Under the pieces are notes generated by a model. The model did no database searches, was not told the origin of the DNA, and was given only the letters and a program-made list of their open reading frames with translations. The translations under genes and the position numbers were made by a program. 64,000 bases of DNA from Polytrichum commune (lineage: Eukaryota > Streptophyta > Polytrichopsida > Polytrichales > Polytrichaceae), in NCBI GenBank assembly GCA_950295325.1, contig OX485805.1, positions 14,681,501 to 14,745,500 of the forward strand, given 5' to 3'. This document shows positions 57,067 through 64,000 of the stretch, piece after piece (position 1 is the stretch's first letter; each line of letters opens with the position of its first letter).

Positions 57067-57993
57067 ATGGCGACGACATCCGCAGCCCTGACGCTGCCGT
57101 TCGCCTCCACTTCTTCACTAACCAACTCCTCCACCAAAGTTTCCTTCAGCGGCCTCAAGGCCTCACCCTGCTTCGCCAACAAGAAGGCAGCCTCAAAGAA
57201 TTCTTTGCAATGCCAGGCGCCTTCCAGGGGCTCCAGGGTGGTGGCCATGGCGGTGACATTGCCCGTGCTGACATTCGAGGGGGAAGCCGCAGGGGAAGTG
57301 GAGATGGGGCTTCGGACAGCTAGGCCTGAGACTGCTAAGTCGGTGGTACATAGGGGAGTGATATGCGAGATGCAGAACAGGAGGAGAGGAACCGCCTCCA
57401 CATTGACAAGGAGCGAGGTGCGAGGAGGAGGAAGGAAGCCTTACAAGCAGAAAGGAACGGGACGGGCGAGACAAGGGTCGATAAGGACGCCCCTGCGGCC
57501 CGGTGGAGGTGTGGTGTTCGGACCTAAGCCTAAGGACTGGTCCATCAAGATGAACAAGAAGGAGAAGAGGCTGGCAATTAGCACCGCGTTGCAATCCGCA
57601 GCGGTGAACACGATTGTTGTGGAGGATTTCGAAGACAAATTCACGACACCGAAGACGAAGGATTTCCTCGCTGCGCTTAAGAGGTGGGGTGTCAAGCCTG
57701 AGGAGCATTCTTTGTTGTTTACCACTCAGGTTTCGGAGCCTCTAGTTCTGTCCAGCAGAAACGTAGGAACTTTCAAGCTTCTAACTCCCCGGAGTCTGAA
57801 CCTGTATGACGTCCTGAGGGCGGATAAATTGATCCTGACCAAATCCGCTGTGGAGTATTTGGAACAACAATATGGTGAATCACAAGATTTTGAGTTTATC
57901 ATTGGTGATGGAGAAGGAGAGGATGAGGAGGAAGCTATTGAAGTAGCAAGTGAGGAAGCAGTAGAACCAGAGACTGCTGCACCAGAGAGTTAG
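57067..57993 (+). CDS. RPL4: plastid 50S ribosomal protein L4 (bL4c), intronless, 308 aa
   Basis: The ATG at 57,067 (context GCAATGGCG) was chosen; the open frame extends six codons further upstream without an ATG. Residues 1 to about 60 form a Ser/Thr/Ala-rich plastid transit peptide. The L4 domain starts at LPVLTFEGEAAGEVEMGL and has the 23S rRNA-binding loop: RRRGTASTLTRSEVRGGGRK, then PYKQKGTGRARQGSIRTP and GGGVVFGPKPKDW. NLYDVLRADKLILTKSAVEY closes the fold. L4 is a primary rRNA-binding protein lining the exit tunnel of the chloroplast ribosome. A ~25-residue acidic tail (EGEDEEEA...) follows, as in other plastid L4 proteins. The absence of introns, unlike the other genes here, is notable. 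Confidence 0.95.
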   Translation: MATTSAALTLPFASTSSLTNSSTKVSFSGLKASPCFANKKAASKNSLQCQAPSRGSRVVAMAVTLPVLTFEGEAAGEVEMGLRTARPETAKSVVHRGVICEMQNRRRGTASTLTRSEVRGGGRKPYKQKGTGRARQGSIRTPLRPGGGVVFGPKPKDWSIKMNKKEKRLAISTALQSAAVNTIVVEDFEDKFTTPKTKDFLAALKRWGVKPEEHSLLFTTQVSEPLVLSSRNVGTFKLLTPRSLNLYDVLRADKLILTKSAVEYLEQQYGESQDFEFIIGDGEGEDEEEAIEVASEEAVEPETAAPES

Positions 57994-58571
57994 GGTTTAG
58001 AGCTCATTGTTTAATTGCGCACGCATAGTTCAATTTTAAAGGTGGAGGTCGTTCCATGCCTCGTAGTATTAGGTTTTACACTGTTGATGATTATGATGTC
58101 ATTGTTAGCGAATTATATCACTCCTCAATGTCAGCGAGAATGCAGTAGTGCATTGAGCTCGAGCTTTGCTGCAGTGTGTCTTCACTTAAACTTCTTCAGG
58201 AATCTTGTAATCTTACTTGGGCTCTTTTCATTTATCATCCCAGCGTCTGAAACTTATTCTTTTTCTTCGCTTCTTTCCTCCAGCCCTTGAGTGTGTCACA
58301 AAAATTATAGGTTAATGTGAGCTGAAGGTTTTGAAACTTATAATCGGGATACAATCTCCATCAGTCTAGTCATCGGCATCTCTATTGATATCTTCTCAGA
58401 TGTATGTTTCCATCTGTGATTTGAAGGAACAGAGGGTGCCTAATATGGCTGCTGTTACTCCTAAGCAACTCTGTATAATGGCTGCATGGGCAATAGACGA
58501 AATCGAGATCTCTATTTGTTCAAGTTCTTTTTCAGTTGTATCGAGTGTGAGTACTTGTTATTGAAGACTCT
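57994..58571. other. convergent 3' regions of RPL4 and the LMBR1-like gene
   Basis: About 580 bp between the two stop codons, expected to hold both 3' UTRs. No further gene seen; an 91-codon plus-strand frame at 58,015-58,290 is not protein-like. Confidence 0.6.
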
Positions 58572-60711
58572 TTAGGGTAGCGCCTGCACACAGCAGTAGC
58601 AGTTCCTTTTCTGCTCCTGAATGTGAATGCTTTCTTATATTGCTTAGGAAATTGTGATGAGTTTGGGGGCACTTACAAAGCAGATGTAGTAGATTGAGGT
58701 GAGGAGCGCAAGGATGATGAATGCTATTTGAAAGACATTGTACCTGCACGAGTTCGATTGGAACTTCAGATTATCTACTAATGAATCCCTTTCCATCGTG
58801 TCCAATCTGTCCATTTTGGTAAGACCTTCTGAAGAGGTAAACCTACTAAGTCTTAAGAACCTTACACGAGTACTCTTTTCTAATTCAAGGTTGTGGAGGA
58901 CTCTGTTTTACATTTAAACCTTTATTTATTTGAAAGTCGATGCTTGTGGAGGTTTCAGTGTGGCCTTTAAACTTGTATATTGGGAGAATTTTATGCATAC
59001 GCTGATCTCTTCAATACTGGTGTGGTGGAGTCTCTTGCGATTTCTTAGGGTTGGCGATTTATAGACTCACCGGAAGAGATATTTGATCCCTCGTAATGAT
59101 TGAATTGTACCACCAAAAATTTGTTGAACAGCAGTTGCGTCTGCGTATACTGAAAATGCCTTTGCACAAAACTGGATCACACTGCAAGAATCAAGGCAAG
59201 GTAGTTGGTTGATTAGACCAAATATGGAATCAGCTCCCAACCATTAAATACCTGCATAATGTCTTTTGCAAGCAAGCTTATGTGTATCTTGGACCTCTCA
59301 TTGAACAAATAACATACACTTAAAGCATGCAACAACATTACCTGATAGTGCTCATAAGAATCAAGCCGACATTAAACAGGAAGGAGTTCATAAGTGTCCC
59401 TTTCCACCTATTGGACACTAAACCAACAGAGGTCAGAATGACTGTTCTTCACACATGTGCTTAATAAGAATTGTACATGCAATATCTGGAGGGCGGTGGG
59501 AATATGGGTCCTCAGGGTCAGAGAAACATCCTCACGACAGTTATTGACAGATTCAATTTCCTGTAGAATTGACTCCATCTGGGTGACTGATTGAGCTGCT
59601 GTTGAATGCACACAAAGGCTTATCTGTAAAGCTCAATGCCGCACTTTCCGAATGGTATTTCTCTTTCATGATAGACACTGCCCATTGAAGGTTGGTAACC
59701 GAGTATGCAAAGTATCTACCAATGAATAGTTACTTAGATTTAGTGTTGGTTGATCGAACAGGGCGCACTTCATGGGGTGGACTTGAATAAAAAGGAAATT
59801 GAGGCCAATATGCATCTCTCCAGAGATCACTGCTAGCAGAAGATAGAAGCAGAAAAAGCCAAAAGCTACTGTGCCCAACAGACCTGCAGTGCAGAGAAGG
59901 CAGAAATGAGATTGCTAAACATCTTCAGACGAGAAACGGCCCCCAGGTTTCCATAAGGAAACAAACATAGCGTAATGGTACCTACACATGCAAACCTCTA
60001 TCTACTTTTGGATTAAAGGAAAAGCATATTGTGACTCAAATGTACCGCACCCCAAGCCTTGTCAAGCGTAACGAAAAATTTGTTCAAAAATGTGTCAACA
60101 GGCGGAGACACGAGCATGAAAATAATTATATGTACCAACCACACCACCGACACCACAATCCTGCCACAAGTACACAGTTCATGTCCAAGCTGTGAGAAAT
60201 TCGTTTTGATTACCAGAAACACACAGAATGTGATAGAAACCAAGTGGAAGAGAAAAAATTCAACAATATAAGTTAGGCTCACCCAATTATCCCAAAGAGG
60301 AGACAGGCCAAATAGCTAAGAACGGTGAGCGCCCACGCAGTATCTGGCTGCCATGCCAAGAGAACAGAAACCCACAAGTGAGGATGATGTGTAGCCTAAT
60401 ATTTCCTTAGATGCTAAGTAGTTGAATTTGTTAAAAGTCATATCCCGACTAGAAAGGGAGATTACAGAAGCAGATTTTCAGCAATGATTTCTGCTATTGG
60501 AGTTCAAACCAGTGATGACCTTTTCTCCTTGAGGGTAAACTTCAGCTAAATCTTGCTCATCTTGCTCCAGAAATAAAAGTTCCTGCACACTATAGAGAGA
60601 ATTACACATCAAAGAAATCAAGATACGTCATTCGAAGCTGAGAGTTACACACTTGGAACGTCGACCTTCAAAAAATACTGGTAAGAGTACCCTGTGAGAG
60701 TTACTGGAGTT

Positions 60712-60759
<48 letters not shown>

Positions 60760-62701
60760 AGCAATAAGATATATGGCCTCATGAAAAGCTCTCAGATAAA
60801 CCTCACCTTCTGGATTTTTAACAAATTCTTCTTCCACTTACTCCCCTTGCTTCGAGCTCTCTCCTCACGTTGCAGGCCAAGCACAACCTCCCTTATTTCT
60901 TTCCCGCGCTTTGCAAGATCTGTTGCCTCCTGCACAGATTTAAATTTCCCAACGTCAGAAGCTTTATGTCATGAATGGTTCGTCTTTTATCGACGTTAGC
61001 TCAAAATAATCGGTCGTCTTGACCATCCCACCTTTATATACTGGGAACGTGTTATTGTGGTCTTTGGCCGGTGAAGGAAAGTGTTTATCAGACTCATCGG
61101 TAAACATGCGATTCCAACTCCCCCAAATACCTGCAAATCAGGTCTTCACATGCTCAGGGAACACCGATCTCACCACCGAAAATATTCCACCTCATTAAAG
61201 TGGGATGCAGGAAGAAGCAAGAAGTAAACCCTGAATTTCGTCTCAGGCATGCAATAAGAAATATATGAAGAGAAGCTAGATTGATATGAGTTACCTACCA
61301 CGAAGAAGATTGAGCCGATAATGGTCGTCATGGCGATAATGTATTCTGGGAGCGAGGTTCGCAGGGTCCATGTTGCTGCTGTTCCATTACCTGCCAAATA
61401 CGCTGCACACTGCCACACTCCCATGTCATTCCTTAACTTCTCTTCGAGAATCAGCATTTTACACAGGAAATTCATTACAAACATGAAAAATCTCTGTCTC
61501 CCTGATAAACACAACTTATTAGAGACTACTGTGCCATCACATGTCCAAGATATATGTTCTACGTATATTTGTAAATGAAGTTTTGATGACCTACATTCCA
61601 CACATTTTGAAGTCATCAAAAAGTATTTAGAGAGTCGAGTTTTAGGGTCGGCAGATTGATTCACTGAACATATGAGCTTGGAGATAGTAGATAGACGGAC
61701 CAATTGATTGCTGCTATTGGAGACAACCGTTGTCGTCGGAATGCAGGGTGCTGTAGTCGTCAAGAAGCTGAAATCGGTTGTGAATGGTATAGAGTCAGAT
61801 TCAAGCTTTCGCACTGAAAAATCTGCATAGCCAACATAGGCTGGCAGACAGACAGACAACAAGATCAGGACGTTCTTCATCAGATGCCAAGGTGATAATT
61901 TCAGGTTTGTTATGCAAGCAAGACTCTGTCATTCAACATACCGTGAGAAATTCTCTGTTAAACTTACCATAACAGATGCCAATGGTGAGCCCGAGGACGA
62001 TAGCCACAACGAGCACCCATAAGAAAGCATGTAACATCCGTTTGCGTGTCGGTCTGGTTTGGGAAATTTATCACAGATAGAAAAACACTTCGTTAGTTGA
62101 GCTACGCATTTCAATCCACCTTTACGACAACCACATTGAGCAATGCCCAATATCTGGCGTAGGAGAAGCATATGGCATTATGATAATAAAGAACTTTCAC
62201 TTATGCTTGAAAGTGGATTTTTTTTATTTTTTTTTATTTTTTTAATAATTTTTTTCCCACATATCACATGAAAGGAGTGAAAGGAGTGTAACTTGAAACA
62301 ACAATGATTTTGGACATGGGAGATGAATAAAATGATACTTACTTCTCTTCATCGCCTTCGTAATAGAAGAATGTGAAGGGGCAGATAAAGAACACATAGA
62401 CAGCTTCGATAATATACACCGCATACCACAGATTCTTCATTGGCAATGTGTAATTGCAAGCCATCAAGTAGACTGAGTTTTTGCATGCATTTGTGTTCGC
62501 TACGTCCGCTGGAAGCATGAGGATGGAGATCTGCGCAACTGAGAGCCCTAATACCACAACTACTTTGGGAAGATAGGCTTGGTTGTAGTCATCGGGGTGC
62601 TGGTAGTTGATCAGTAAGTATGTATTGAAGATAAAGACAACGACGCATGTAATAACAACTACCACTACAAGAGCTACACTATAATCGGAGCTCACCATCA
62701 C
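58572..62701 (-). CDS. LMBR1-like (LIMR family) multi-pass membrane protein (14 exons, 504 aa)
   Basis: Exons (minus strand): 62701-62343, 62053-61968, 61822-61728, 61409-61299, 61130-61032, 60929-60807, 60582-60520, 60347-60283, 60160-60051, 59883-59769, 59407-59342, 59181-59071, 58743-58677, 58616-58572; the sum is 1515 nt, in frame. Plant homologues are about 509 aa. Landmarks: [66 protein letters not shown], a cytosolic charged helix ending [52 protein letters not shown]. About nine membrane helices. Human relatives act as lipocalin receptor or in lysosomal cobalamin transport; plant function is unclear. The exon 3 donor (61,727) is weak and its 318-nt intron is open in frame. The last exon gives an unusual Cys-rich end, [14 protein letters not shown]. 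Confidence 0.9.
60714..60758. repeat. (GA)n microsatellite in LMBR1-like intron 6
   Basis: About 22 uninterrupted GA dinucleotides within the intron between exons 60,929-60,807 and 60,582-60,520. Confidence 0.95.
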
Positions 62702-62727
62702 ATATAATCCTGTTCAATCTCTGCAAC

Positions 62728-62835
62728 CCTTGCGTTTTGATCTCGTCTAAATTGCTTTTACCGGTCAATGTCTTCCAAAATCCTTACGTTTTGCTCTCGT
62801 GTAAATTACTTGTGTCGGTTGATGTCTTTAAATTC
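62728..62835. repeat. 54-bp tandem duplication upstream of the LMBR1-like gene
   Basis: CCTTGCGTTTTGATCTCGTC... at 62,728 and CCTTACGTTTTGCTCTCGTG... at 62,782 are adjacent direct copies with about 10 differences. They begin 27 bp upstream of the ATG (minus strand), so probably lie in the 5' UTR or core promoter. Confidence 0.75.
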
Positions 62836-64000
62836 AAAGCTGACATAGAGCTAAGTTAATGCTATCCACTCTTGTCGTCAAGGTAGTTGATCCGAAGAAT
62901 TTCTTCTGTACATGATTGTGTTTTAAGAAATGGAGAAAGATTCAAGTAGATGTTGTTCGGAATTGAGTTTATAAGCCCTCTCACATTATTCGTCATAGGA
63001 GTCCAGCTCTTTGAATTTTTTTATGTTGGAGCCTTGGAGGAGAATCTATGAAGAAGGTATTCACTACTTAGAATATTGCGAAACGCAGGAAGGGTGTACT
63101 TCCACTGACGACATCCATAATTCGATCCACCTCAACCTATAATTAAATGAAACTGTGAGAGTCAACTCAACTTATACATGGAATCTCAATTCGAGTTGCG
63201 GCCATATGTGTAATCTTGAAAAAGCTTGCCATGGCGATAATTATTGCTTTCTCTGTGAGACTCAAGGAGACACTCTAAGTCTAACGGCTGCGGACATTTT
63301 AGTCCATAACGGACGTCAAAATAGGGTAGACGAAAAGATGAAATCAGTTCGTACTGGACGAAGTCCGTTAGTGTCCTTAGGTCTTAGCATAAATTCAGAA
63401 ATGACAAATTTGGCGCTCGAATCAGAGTCCGGGCTTGGACGTGGCGTTGCATGAATTCCCATTCAAAGAAGGTCATCTCATCCTGGATGGGGTTACTTCA
63501 ATAGCTTTCCATGGGGTCTGCGATGAGATTCTTTTGCTTTCATGTGGATCCTGCGGCGAGTGGGGAGGAGGTGCAGATTTTGCAGGAGTTGTGTTTCCAG
63601 GGTTTTGTTTTTCACGGTAGACCATTTTTTTCTTATTTCACTAGACCTTATCAATCAGAAATATGTGCTATGAATCGACCACCGACAAAGGATTAGACCT
63701 TGCTTGCTTTTTAACATGCTGAATATCTTGCGCTCTTGTCTCTTCATGATTCTTTGTACGAGAGAATCGAGATGTCTCTCTGTTTAGGTCAAAATTGCCG
63801 AGTAAGTACTTTCATTGTATTCGAGCATTTCATAAGACATAGACGTATGTCATGTTTAGTTTGTGACATAGGCGTAGGCATTTGACATGGACCTCTGGTT
63901 CTTTATGTGTATGAGGTATTCTTGTTGCACTTCTTCTTGATCTTAACGTTATCGAAATCTGACAACAGTTATTCTTTCGATGTTCGATGGAAAGTGGAAT
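62836..64000. other. upstream region, no gene recognised
   Basis: Plus-strand open frames at 63,155-63,454 and 63,435-63,696 overlap in different frames and match nothing I know. The region may hold the promoter of the LMBR1-like gene and the flank of a gene beyond the window. Confidence 0.45.

Noticed and set aside
57193-57725. Long minus-strand open frames opposite RPL4 (171 and 94 codons)
   Set aside because: They mirror the GC-rich RPL4 coding sequence and have no family features.
59408-59611. Minus-strand frame containing [15 protein letters not shown], resembling the ATAAQEIFGHTLQ segment of LMBR1 proteins
   Set aside because: The true exon for that segment ([20 protein letters not shown]) is at 59,071-59,181, and the preceding exon at 59,342-59,407 lies downstream of this frame, so order and phase exclude it.
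1-64000. CRISPR arrays, bacterial operons, ribosome-binding sites
   Set aside because: The window is plant nuclear DNA with spliced genes; the regular repeats present are microsatellites, LTR repeats and tandem duplications.

Overview
This is plant nuclear DNA. It carries spliced genes with GT-AG introns of roughly 60-1,450 bp, a plant-type LRR receptor kinase, two nuclear genes for plastid proteins, a plant-type TIM50, and dense layers of LTR retrotransposons and small inverted-repeat elements in AT-rich spacers. Short gene introns argue against a conifer, but the species cannot be named from the sequence.

Layout. 0-1.1 kb: a hAT transposase tail, a tRNA-like sequence and an orphan exon-like segment. 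2.5-7.9 kb (+): a 14-exon LRR receptor kinase whose reconstructed reading frame closes at 755 residues. 9.2-11 kb: LINE and unidentified transposon debris. 11.9-25.2 kb (-): a decayed Ty3/gypsy chromovirus broken up by three insertions, each with its target duplication: a 995-bp inverted-repeat element (8-bp TSD), a complete but dead Ty1/copia element (15,661-21,590, 5-bp TSD AATTG) that itself carries a second inverted-repeat element, and a 1.5-kb A-tailed insert. 25.2-30.5 kb (-): a second, truncated copia element holding a nested LTR. 30.5-38.2 kb: very AT-rich DNA with transposon-gene remnants, a roughly 325-bp degenerate repeat and a LINE endonuclease remnant. 38.2-41.2 kb: a third inverted-repeat element and a 1,784-bp solo LTR.

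From 42 kb onwards the window is gene-rich: TIM50 (+, 10 exons, 375 aa), a PAP/fibrillin-like plastid protein (-, 4 exons, 282 aa), plastid ribosomal protein L4 (+, no introns, 308 aa) and an LMBR1-family membrane protein (-, 14 exons, 504 aa). MITEs of Tourist and Stowaway type sit in a TIM50 intron and in intergenic DNA, and a dispersed repeat lies upstream of both TIM50 and RPL4. The genes do not form a pathway, although three of the four serve organelles.

The most novel element is a family of three non-autonomous DNA transposons (268, 498 and 995 bp) with 15-bp termini of the form C-N-CGGG-...-TCACT, perfect 8-bp target duplications, and a CACGTGCG box at exactly nucleotides 35-42 from one end in all three. 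A second point of interest is that both copia elements carry a primer-binding site complementary to the anticodon arm of initiator tRNA-Met rather than to a tRNA 3' end.
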